Part shown: positions 12,665 through 22,087 of the stretch, piece by piece
Position numbering within the stretch: position 1 is the stretch's first letter
How the letters are laid out: the number at the start of each line of letters is the position of its first letter
Source: Narthecium ossifragum
Lineage: Eukaryota; Streptophyta; Magnoliopsida; Dioscoreales; Nartheciaceae
Length of the DNA stretch: 64,000 bases
Direction: 5' to 3'
NCBI GenBank assembly: GCA_963920575.1
Contig: OY986963.1
Location: forward strand, 1,712,896 to 1,776,895
Program-made: the position numbers and the translations under genes
The notes under the pieces: model-generated
Told to the model about the DNA's origin: nothing
Database searches by the model: none
Seen by the model: only the letters and a program-made list of their open reading frames with translations

Positions 12665-12820
12665 GCTAAAGAAGAAATAAGTCTTTCCTGTTCACTTCTT
12701 TTTGGGCTCCTCTGTTTTAGCCCTTTCGCTCTGTTCTTTCTTCCTTTTCTGGTTTTCTTGTTTGGTTCCGCAGCCCTTGGGCTCATCTACTCGGAAAAAA
12801 AAAGCTAAAGAAGAAATAAG
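12665..12820 (+). mobile_element. Short 3' LINE tail with 18-bp target-site duplication
   Basis: Identical copies of agctaaagaagaaataag at 12665-12682 and 12803-12820 flank a 120-bp insert (12683-12802) that ends in a run of A. The insert is pyrimidine-rich and contains tggttccgcagcccttggg followed by ctcatctactcgg. This closely resembles the 3' end of the larger LINE at 59540-59578, so it appears to be only the 3' UTR of the same LINE family. No coding part is left. Confidence 0.85.
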
Positions 12821-13904
12821 GAAAATGAGACATCCTTAAGTTAGTATACGAGTGATTTATCATTTTTACAACCCCAGATCTAGGGCAGCATGTGATGTGT
12901 GCTTTGGATATGAGCATACCAGACTCCACTCTCTCATATGGAATAATGTTGCGGACGTATGGTGTCTTGAGTAATTAGAAGATAATCTATGAGAGTTAAA
13001 TGGAGAGCTGTTTTTTTTTAGGGGGGTGGGGGTAGTGGGGGTAGTGGGGGTGGGGGGGAGATGAGCCCTTAGGCTATACGGATAGAATAGAAGAATCTTA
13101 TGGATTGAAAAGGTTCATCTGTCAACAAAAGGTGAACTACCTGAAGAAAAGGCAGAGGACTGTGAATGGGGAGTCCAGTCATGATTCTTGTTGAAACTTG
13201 GAATTGCCTGTACATCGTTGTCATTGTTTATGAAGTATTTAGCTTTGTTGTTATCTCTTTATACCAAGATACAATGCATTTGTATTTGGCCCGTATCATC
13301 TGCCGGCCTCTTCAGTAAATTGTCTGGTTTCGCCAGGCATGGGTTGTTGGTGAAAGGAGCATAGAATCTTCTTTATGTTTCTCCTTTTCTCTAACATATC
13401 TGCTCACCAAGTGACTTCCTTTCCAGCACAGCACATGTCGTCTGTAAGGATGATGGAAATCATTCAATGCCTGGCCCTGCCCTTTCTTTCTACATCTTAT
13501 GCTACGTGACATCACTTGCGTCCATGGACAAACTAATCATACTGCAGTTCTTACTTGATGTGCCTATTGCCTGTGAATCATGGAAGATCTGTAACTGAAC
13601 ATTGATAAATCTTATGGATTGTGGTTTAGTGTCCCAGTTTCAAGCTTTCTAACTGAGATTTTAGTGGTCCATGTTCATTTCAAGGTGCAAATTGTCGAGG
13701 ACTTTGGGCGCTCGAGTTTCTAGAGGACCTCACAACAATGAATACAGTTCAGTGGGCCTCTTCTTCTAGCATAAAAGAAAGAGGAGGCATCATCGTCCTC
13801 TTTTCCACTTGCAGCTATGCCTTTATTCCATGTGGGGTCTTCTGTCACTGGGTCCTCTATTCAACCATCAATTCAGTTCCATTAAAGAGCTATTCTTCAT
13901 CAAA
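12821..13904. other. Intergenic DNA with a G-rich tract
   Basis: No gene is visible. A G-rich tract at 13021-13058 consists of several runs of five or more G separated by one to three bases and could fold as a G-quadruplex on the plus strand. Otherwise the sequence is ordinary AT-rich intergenic DNA. Confidence 0.5.
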
Positions 13905-14940
13905 CTATGGGGGCGTTTGGTTGCTGCATCAACATAAGTTGATGCAGCATCATGGTCCAAACACGTGTTTGGTTGACCAGATGCGTCAACTGATGTTGCA
14001 TCTGGTAATGCAAAAAAATGACTTCATGTTGCATCAGGTGATGCATCTCACATGATACCATGTGATGCATCACCTTCTTCCCCTTATCTCTTCCCTCATT
14101 CCCCTCTCTCCCTCTAACCGATGCTCTCTGCTGCTCTCTCTCTCTCACCCGATCACCGACCTCCTTCCCCTCTCCTTCCCCAAGCTCGGCGGCGATCCTT
14201 CCCCAAGCTCCTCTCTTCCGCTGCTCACCGACCTTCTTCCCCTCTCCTTCCCCAAGCTCGGCGGCGATCCTTCCCCAAGCTCCTCTCTTCCGCTGCTCAC
14301 CGACCTTCTTCCCCTCTCCTTCCCCAAGCTCGGCGGCGATCCTTCCCCAAGCTCCTCTCTTCCGCTGCTCTCTCTCTCTCTCTCACCCGATCACCGACCT
14401 CCTTCCCCAAGCTCCACGGCGAGCTCTGGTCACCCTTCGCCTCCTTCCCCTCTTCCACAGAGGCTAGATCCAGAAGCAGATCTTCTTCCCTCCTCTCCCA
14501 CCGTCGGCGCTGATTACCCACGCGGAGACGTTGTGGGAGGTGGTCCTGAGAGGGGGGGGGGGTGGTGTGTTTCTCGGGCGGCGGCCGCGGCTCCTCCTGG
14601 GAAGGAGGAGACAATGAGGTGACGGCGACCTAGGGAGCTTTGCCGGGACTAGTGGTGGAGAGGTGAATGGAGGAGAGGAGGGTGGAAGAGGAGTTGAGGG
14701 GTGAGGGAGATAGAGAGTGGTGGTGATGGTGGTGGTTGCCGACGAGGTCGTCGGAGGTGAACGGGTGGCGGTAATGGCGACGTTTGATTACCTGCATCAA
14801 CTGATGCAATACACACTAACCAAACAGAAAATGAGTTAATACTGTATCAGTCGATACAAATAACCAAACACTTGTTGTTTTGGTTGTTGTATCAACTGAT
14901 GCAAATGCATCAGTTGATGCAAGCAACAAAACACCCACTA
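13905..14940. mobile_element. PIF/Harbinger-like non-autonomous element (about 1.03 kb)
   Basis: The element spans about 13908-14937. Its ends are imperfect inverted repeats: tgggggcgtttggttgctgc at the left, and the reverse complement of the right end reads tgggtgttttgttgcttgc. Both continue into a gcatcaac motif. A 3-bp direct repeat cta at 13905-13907 and 14938-14940 fits the short duplication typical of this superfamily. Many copies of gatgca/tgcatc lie next to both ends. There is no transposase. The inside carries a 72-bp tandem array and a GC-rich segment that may be captured DNA. Confidence 0.7.
14154..14369. repeat. 72-bp tandem array, three copies plus a partial fourth
   Basis: Units start at 14154, 14226 and 14298, each with caccgacctt(or c)cttcccc, cttccccaagctcggcggcg and ttccgctgct. 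A partial copy follows at about 14391-14420. Because 72 is a multiple of three and the unit has no stop in some frames, it creates long open frames on both strands, which I regard as artefacts. The copies are almost identical, so the expansion is recent. It lies wholly inside the PIF/Harbinger-like element. Confidence 0.9.
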
Positions 14941-14999
14941 AATTATGGAATATATGTTTCATCTCCATCCTCTCGTCCTGCATTGTTTTGTGGATTAAT

Positions 15000-15205
15000 G
15001 GCCTTGTTTGGTTTGGGGTTATCCCCGTTTTTAATGGGGTTATCCCCATTCCTACCCCAAACACCAAAAGTAATCATTACGGGTTCATCCCCATTTCACC
15101 TACCACCATCACTCTACTTTTTCCTATTCCCATTTCTTAACCACACCTTTTCTAACCCTATTCCTCCTTAACCTCACTTTTTCTAACCCCGAACCAAACG
15201 GAGGC
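15000..15205. mobile_element. Small MITE with inverted terminal repeats
   Basis: The left end ggccttgtttggtttggggtta is mirrored by the right end, whose reverse complement reads gcctccgtttggttcgggg followed by tta. The element is about 206 bp with no coding capacity. The ends resemble Tourist/PIF-type MITEs. A clear target-site duplication is not visible, so the exact boundaries may be off by a few bases. It lies 60 bp from the larger element to the left. Confidence 0.6.
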
Positions 15206-17101
15206 GTAGTGTATACTTTGGACTCCGTGAAGGCTCTTTCGTCTGGATGGAAGGAGTACTTCTATCCCAAAATGTCCTCTAACAAACCATAAAGTAGTCA
15301 AAATTACTTTTATAGTCGTAGCTTTACCGTAATGTTTCTATCATAGTGAGCCGACTTTCAAAGGGCTATGCTGTTTGATAGTGGTCCTCTTTGTGAAAGT
15401 ATGTTTTTTTTCTATTAGATAAGTCGAAGCTATAGTCACCGAGACTGATCCTACTGTCCAAAACCCCGTGCCAAACCAACAATCTCATATGCTCTTACAT
15501 TAAACTCATGAGAGATATTTATAATAGAAAATCTATGGAGCTTATTAATCTCCCATCATACCTCGAGGGCCACGTCCTTCCTTATGATAGTATGTTAACT
15601 TCATTGATCCATCGAAAACTTGAGCTAATAGGCAAAGATGAGTTTATGTACTTAGATTTCAATAGTCTTCGGTGTATTTACCTAACACGATTGGTAAGAG
15701 TGTCATATACTAGTTTAATATTGAATTTCTTAGTGCGCTTCAAAGCAAGTCGGCATAATGGAAGTTCAAGAGCATGGATTGATTTCATAGCGCCTATCTT
15801 TGATGGCAATGCACCGGATAGCTTTTCTTTTATGTCCCAATAGGACCCATCATCAAAGTTGGTGAAGGCAGCTCCTGAAGAGCAGTCTGAGAAGCATGCG
15901 TGAGAATGGATGTCACATCCCAATTTGTTGTTATGTCCTTATATGATGACATGCATAGCTGATCTAATTGTTAACTTAGTCTAAGAAAGGGTTTGTTTAT
16001 CATCAGAGGTGGCTGCTTAGGTTTTAAAATTGATTCGGGGGCCTGAGGCTATGGCAGGCCCAGTCATAGCTAATCCTAAACATTGATTTGAATGGATGCC
16101 CATGATTCAATCGCGTGGGACCGTTGGTCAAAAGCCCCAGCAAAACCATTCATATTCGCCGCGACGGTGGCGCAAGGCCAGCAGCCGCGAGGAGGCGAGG
16201 GTGGCGCAAAGTTAGGAGCCGCGAGGAGGGAGTTCTTCTCGAAGACGTCGTCGTCGTCGAGCATCCTCACCATCGGAAGCGATGAGCTCGCTAGTGGTGG
16301 ATGAGGTGGACGAGGGTGAGCTTGGGACAAGGTCGGTGGGGTGGCCAAACGATGAGCTAAATGGAAGCATGGGCGGGGCGATGGTAGGAGTGCCGAAGAC
16401 CTCTTTATTTTTTTCTTTGGTTTCTTGATTCACTTTTATTTGCTGCGAGATTTGTGTATATGGAATGAAGAATTTTTTAGATAATACTGATCATGTTGAC
16501 ATCCTATTCGATGATATTAGATAAACTTAAATTTGATTAGCTTCTACAACATAGAGAAGCTGAGCTGCTTCTTGTCTTCTTAAATTTTGAGCAAGTGATG
16601 ATTCGGGCTCTCGAAAGAATCATTTCCTTGTCTATTCCCTAGCCAAGAATATTTCTGTTCTTCCATTAACAAACATGATGAGAAATATTTTTGGCTAGGA
16701 TGAACTAATACGTGCATCGTGCGATGCATTTTGAGGCCAAATCATGTATCGTATGAAACGATCATTTTGGTCGTTTCACGTGACACACCCATTTGCGGTG
16801 CATTTTCTGTACATCCCGTGAACATATTAAAATATATTCAATATATTAAAAAAAATATATATATATATAATCAGAGTTTATCGGCTGATCCAAAAGACAA
16901 CAAAGTGCATCTATTACCCGATGCATGCACACCTGATGCATGCATCCTACGATCCTATATATCAGACGATTTCACCAACCAAACGCCCCTGAAGTGAATC
17001 ACTCAAATCATAGAACCAGCAAAACAAAGTTACATCCATTTAAGCGTTCTTTGGTCATTTTATTTAGCAAAAATTTTCTCATCTCTCAGTATTTAAGTTT
17101 C
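15206..17101. other. Intergenic DNA, probably repeat-derived
   Basis: No gene is supported. A frame at 15508-15843 and GC-rich frames on both strands at 16076-16348 do not resemble a known protein. At about 16975-16995 the sequence caccaaccaaacgcccctga looks like the right end of a PIF-type MITE, but its left end was not found. A short (TA)n run lies at about 16857-16869. Confidence 0.45.
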
Positions 17102-17286
17102 AAATGCCACTCCATCTATGTGCCTAGACTAAGCAATCTTAGGGCAGATGTAATTGCTAATTGGTGTCGCAGATTCCAAGTTACTTATAGCTGGACTCCT
17201 GCGGATGGGCCCTTGGGTCTGATATGTTGATTGTAATGCTAGCCATTTGGCTCAACTCATCAAAAAAAAAAAATGCCACTCCATCT
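17102..17286 (+). mobile_element. 5'-truncated LINE tail with 16-bp target-site duplication
   Basis: Copies of aaatgccactccatct lie at 17102-17117 and 17271-17286 around a 153-bp insert (17118-17270) ending in about twelve A. The insert encodes the end of the LINE RNase H domain, VPRLSNLRADVIANWCRRF, and then a stop at 17227-17229. The layout is the same as in the tail at 654-991, but the sequence is a different copy or subfamily. Confidence 0.88.
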
Positions 17287-17359
17287 GTCAGTATATTAAG
17301 CTTGCAAACGAGAACCAAGTCTATTGTGGGTGCTCATCACCCAAGAAAGCTACTTCTAT

Positions 17360-17683
17360 GACTGCTATTAAAGCTTCGGAGTCTGGATGATTGAGGGAAC
17401 CATGCCACTGACGGATGAATACAGAGACATAGTGCAAAGCATCTGGTGAGAGTTACATGGTTTTCTAGAGACCGTGATCGTTTATATCCAAGAGAAGATA
17501 ACTTCCATGCCGACTGGCTAGTTCGTCAAGCTTACTTGTTTTACTTCAATTTAGCAATCGAGGATAAATACATTGGGTTTGTCCCTGTCGCCTTTAAGTC
17601 CTAGTTTGTTGTACACCCTTAAATGATTTTTTTAGCCAACGGCTTAACTAATAATAATAAAAAAAAAGACTGCTATTAAAGCT
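17360..17683 (+). mobile_element. 5'-truncated LINE tail with 16-bp target-site duplication
   Basis: Copies of gactgctattaaagct lie at 17360-17375 and 17668-17683 around a 292-bp insert that ends in an AT-rich stretch and a short poly(A). The insert encodes an RNase H-like C-terminus with YPREDNFHADWLVRQAYLF, followed by a stop near 17602. It starts only 73 bp after the previous LINE tail ends. Confidence 0.88.
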
Positions 17684-17904
17684 ACATGGTATTATTCCTT
17701 TTAGTTGGAAGGTGAAAAAAAAAGCACGGAAGGATGGATGTATTCAAAACTCTCTTTTCTTCCTCTTTTCCTTCTCTGCAATTTGGACCGACATGCACAG
17801 ATGGAGATGCTCGCCAAAGCAGACCAAAACAGTCTTATCTTGGTATGAGAGTTCAGAGAGTACTTAGCTTTTAATATTTCTGCTCACAGAATCTTGGCAT
17901 TGAC

Positions 17905-17941
<37 letters not shown>

Positions 17942-18928
17942 ACCTACTACGAGAAAGCACCCCCCAATCACAATATCCCACCTTGTAGGCCCATGTGTTT
18001 TTTTGTTTAAAGCCAAACTTTACGTTGATGAATTCAGCATTTCACTATATTTCATTGTTGTTAGGGTAATATGTTATATATGTTCAATGTACGAGTCATT
18101 ATCATTATATTATAAGTATACTAGATAGATGACCACTGTTATCCACTACTGCTCTCTCTCCTAACCATCCAATAGCCACCACCTCTCACGTGACTTCATC
18201 TCGATCATTTAATATATCAGGACATAACTTAGATTGAACATCCTCAACCGCGTAATAGAATGTTCTGAATCTTATATAATAAATAAACTCACTTGAGCGA
18301 TCAAGAGAGCGTGTGTTATAAGTTGTCTTTGATCCATATTAGAAGCCGGGCAATTATCTTCTTCTATTTTGTTTTCTTTATTGTTTTTGGAAGCAAACGT
18401 ATCCGGCAGTTCCATCTGTTCCAAATTAATCTAAATTAACCACAGTGCTTTGATTAGCTTGAACCCTATACCATACAATCTCCTCTAGTCAACTAACCAT
18501 CAACTCTTGTCTAAAGCAGGAAAGAAAGAGAAAAAAAAAAAAAAGAACTGAAGAAGGGAAAACAATGAGAGAAACCCCAAAAAAAGCGAACCAACCATCT
18601 TTCTTCCTCCATACTTTGCTTTGCAATCAAGCAGTCTCTACCTAGCCTCAGCCTCGCTAGCTTTCACAATTTCCTTCCAACAACAACCCTTTTTCAGTAG
18701 CTAGGCACCAACTCCCACCACCCATCCTCCTCTCAAGTCCTCTTCTTTACCATCCATCACACACTTCCCCATAGAACTAACAACCCCCAGAAGGGAATGG
18801 GGCCACCCAGCCCTCCTGGGCTCAATCATTTGGCCCTGCAGGCTGCAGAGACCCACAACAAAGCAATGGTGGTGCTACTAATCTACCATCTCTGAGCTGC
18901 TAGTAGTGCTCCTCCCCACCTTCGGGCC
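17684..18928. other. Upstream region of the ATL gene
   Basis: This holds the promoter and 5' leader of the RING-H2 gene. A (TA)n microsatellite of about 32 bp is at 17908-17939. A G-box-like cacgtg lies near 18187. An A-rich run occurs at 18532-18545 close to the likely 5' leader. No other gene is seen. Confidence 0.5.
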
Positions 18929-20074
18929 ATGGCCACCCTGGAAAACAACAGCAACAGTAACCAGCAGACATGGGTGCCTTATGAGACCACCAAGGATTGC
19001 TCCCTTGGCTTCTGCTCCATCTACTGCCCACAATGGTGCTACATCCTCTTCCCGCCGCCACCTCCTACCTTCTTCGAGGATGGCCCCTCCGGTACGGGCT
19101 TCTCGCCTCTCGTGATCGCCATCATCGGCATCCTGGCAAGCGCCTTCCTTCTCGTCAGCTACTACACCGTCATCTCCAAGTACTGCGGCAGGCTCGAAGC
19201 TCTCCGGCAGCGGCACGTTCAACACTCAGCCGGTAGCGATGACGAGGCCGAGGACAACCCACCTGGCAATTCCCGCCGCCATGAGGGGTGGCACGTTTCA
19301 CCGTCCAACGGCCTCGACGAGGTCCTGATCAACAAGATTGCGGTGTGCCGGTACAAGCGGGGCGACGGGCTGGTCGATGGCACCGACTGCTCGGTTTGCC
19401 TCGGCGAGTTCCAGGAAGACGAGAGCCTTCGGCTGCTGCCCAAATGTAGCCATGCCTTCCATGTTCAATGTATCGATACGTGGCTCAAGTCGCACTCCAA
19501 TTGCCCTCTCTGCCGGGCCAACGTCATCTCCGTGACTCCGGCTCCTCCTCCGCATTTGCCGGCTCCTCCTTTAGTGGCGGACAATCCTCCAGAGCTTGAA
19601 GCAGAGCACCACGATGAGATGGTAGTGGTAATGGCGGCAGAGGAATCCAGCAGGGGAGGTGAAGAAGACAATGAATTGGGATGTGAGTGTGACCCTCCAC
19701 AAGATAATTGCGATCAAGGTGGTTCAGAGGAGGAGGGCCACTGTATTGTTGAGATCAGAGACGAAGGGATTCAGCCGATGAGGCGATCGTTCTCGACGGG
19801 ATCTTCGCATAGAAGCCGGGTTTCGATAGCAGATGTGCTGCGGATGAGCATGGAGGATGAGATCCTAGTGGCGAAGGAAAACGGCCTTTTGTCCGGCTGC
19901 AACGGCGCTGCCGGGCCTTCGAGACGGTGCGGTGGAGATCATGGCAAGGGCGGCGGTCGGAGCAGAGGATTGCATTGCGTCATGAGCCCAGTTCCGATGA
20001 AGAGATCGCTCTCAAGTGGGAGGTTCTGCTTTACTAGGAATGGAAGAGGAAGGAGCTCAGTTCTTCCATTGTGA
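18929..20074 (+). CDS. ATL-family RING-H2 E3 ubiquitin ligase, intronless
   Basis: One exon encodes 381 residues. ATL proteins are membrane-anchored E3 ligases that pass ubiquitin from an E2 to substrates, often in defence or stress signalling. A Cys-rich N-terminus precedes a single membrane segment at about residues 59-83. The family GLD motif is at 128-130. The RING-H2 finger has C154, C157, C173, H175, H178, C181, C192 and C195 with the ATL spacing, including the conserved Pro before C173 region ([10 protein letters not shown]) and the Trp in CIDTWLKSH. The C-terminal half is acidic and then serine- and arginine-rich ([24 protein letters not shown]). The N-terminus and tail resemble the ATL51/ATL52 group. 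Intronless structure is normal for ATLs. The first ATG in good context at 18929 was used. Confidence 0.93.
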   Translation: MATLENNSNSNQQTWVPYETTKDCSLGFCSIYCPQWCYILFPPPPPTFFEDGPSGTGFSPLVIAIIGILASAFLLVSYYTVISKYCGRLEALRQRHVQHSAGSDDEAEDNPPGNSRRHEGWHVSPSNGLDEVLINKIAVCRYKRGDGLVDGTDCSVCLGEFQEDESLRLLPKCSHAFHVQCIDTWLKSHSNCPLCRANVISVTPAPPPHLPAPPLVADNPPELEAEHHDEMVVVMAAEESSRGGEEDNELGCECDPPQDNCDQGGSEEEGHCIVEIRDEGIQPMRRSFSTGSSHRSRVSIADVLRMSMEDEILVAKENGLLSGCNGAAGPSRRCGGDHGKGGGRSRGLHCVMSPVPMKRSLSSGRFCFTRNGRGRSSVLPL

Positions 20075-22087
20075 TAAAAAGTTGTTCAATTCAGACACAG
20101 CCAATTAATTAATTTGGGTTTTAGTTTGATATGAAAACATGGCCTTATTTGAGTGTCAGTTTGAGAAAAGGAGGAACCTTTGGATCATTTCAGTTGTGAG
20201 GGGATTCTTTTCTTCAATGTTTTCAGGTAAGGTTTCCTTGAGTTCCTATATTCCTTATTAACTCTTAACTAGTGAATTTGATTGCTATTTGATGCTTTTG
20301 CTAAAAATTAAGCTGCACACATATGATACTGCCAAAGTTTTCAGTTTCCTATCCCATCTCTTGAGCAGTCTTTGAGAAGGTTAGGTAATCTTACTCTTAT
20401 TAGGAGTTTCTCCAGTGATAGGTATGTTCCTATATAAACCTAACAGGCTAATCATCAGAGACTATAAAATGGTGGAAGGTGGGAAGATGTTCCATTTAGT
20501 TGGTCAAGGGACCTTTATTTTATTTTTTAAAAGCAGGTTTCTACTATTTTCGTGGTTTCTTCGATTTATAACTATGCTTTTATAATAAATACCTGCAATT
20601 AAAGAAGGGTCATGCCATGTTGCTCGGAACTAATGCAGCATCTACGATAGTAGTTGTTCCCTTTCCTATGAGAAATTGTTCCACTAGGGTCCGTTTGAAT
20701 CGAGGATAAGTATGCATGAACCGTTTATACATCAAAACATTTTTCTCTAAATCCTACATAACTACATTTGATCATTGCATAATTTTTATTTTATTCATTA
20801 TATAAATTTATCATATCTTCAATCCAGAGGACCTGATGTTTTCAGAGACCTTAACATATTTGCCACCAAATTCACGGTATGTTCCCATACTTGCAATTAC
20901 AGAAGAATCACACTATGTTCCTTGAAAAATGAAAATAATGCAGCATTTAAGATAGTTCACTTTTATCTTAGAAAATTTGCCTCTAATGTCGATTCGGATC
21001 TTATGATATTTTGAATTATGCATGACTCGCTTTCAATTGGAAGAGAAGCAAAGGGATTTTTTCCTTCTTTTTTTTTGGTCAAATTATATTCGACAAGTTT
21101 GATAAAGCTAGCATCTCTGCTTGAAAAGGGCATTTAAATGCAACATATATTACACTTCAATTAGAACAATGGGCACGGACTTTATCTGCGTATATATATA
21201 TATATATATATACTCACAAAGATTAGCTTCAAATCCTGTAACCCGGGTCAAAAGGATTTAGCGGCGGTGAGGTGATGTTGCCGCTATTGTTTAGCGTGGC
21301 TGCGTATCCCAATTTAATGTAATGTCTTAAACGGCGATTGTTTTTGTGAAAGAGAGGAATAAATCAAGAGGTTTGGGGTTTTCCATTCGTCGTCGGCACT
21401 TGGAATCAAACACAGAAAAATGGAGTATTAGCGGCGCGAGGGAAAAGTTTTGCCGCTAAAACAATAGCGACACGCATCAAGCCGCCGCTAAAGCCATTTC
21501 ACATTCACCCTCAGCGGCGGGGTGTAATTATGTTGATTTGTGCTGGCCGGCCGGCCGGCCGGAGCCCTGTTATCACGGATGGCCGGGCCTTCAGCAAGGC
21601 CTATCCACCACCTCAGACAGCACGGGTCTCTCCTAAACGGAGAGATGGCCTAACTTCTTCCCATGTTCGTTCGCTACACTGCCCAAGGAATTCCATAAGA
21701 ATCAGTGGTGTCAGTCTCAATTTATACACCAAGAAGAGAAGTTTTTGAATTAACTTGGTCTTGAGGATTGACTTGGAAAAAGTATGGGATGTGCTTCAGA
21801 AATAAAAAAGAAGACCGATGTGACTGGTGAGCAAACCTTCAAGTTTCGAAGGCTTTAATATCAAAATTTTCAACTAGATCAAGCCATGAGCATATGACCG
21901 ATAACGGCACTAGAAAACATTACATTGCCGAATCTTGGGCTAAGCAAGAGAGGGGCCCAAGGGATATGGGCATGGGCTAAGATCAGCCCACTAAGAGTTT
22001 TAACTACAAATCAAGGAGCCCATCACTTAGTTAGGAGAGCATATATAGTACAAAGTTAGAAAGGGGAAAATTTGGAAACCATGTGGG
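20075..22087. other. Intergenic DNA between the ATL gene and the bHLH gene
   Basis: No gene is supported. At 21250-21530 several taa/agcggcg-type repeats in both orientations resemble the subterminal repeats of CACTA-type elements, but no terminal CACTA pair could be confirmed. A (TA)n run lies at about 21191-21213 and a short ggcc tandem at 21545-21561. The right part is probably the 3' flank of the minus-strand bHLH gene. Confidence 0.45.

Noticed and set aside
14062..14622. 186-codon proline/serine-rich open frame
   Set aside because: Created by the 72-bp tandem array within the transposon; similar artefact frames exist in the other frames and strand.
16076..16348. GC-rich frames as a captured gene fragment
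   Set aside because: No protein similarity recognised and no transposon ends flanking it; too speculative.
21240..21920. CACTA transposon
   Set aside because: agcggcg-type repeats and a cactagaaaaca at about 21908 were seen, but their orientation does not fit one element and no second end was found.
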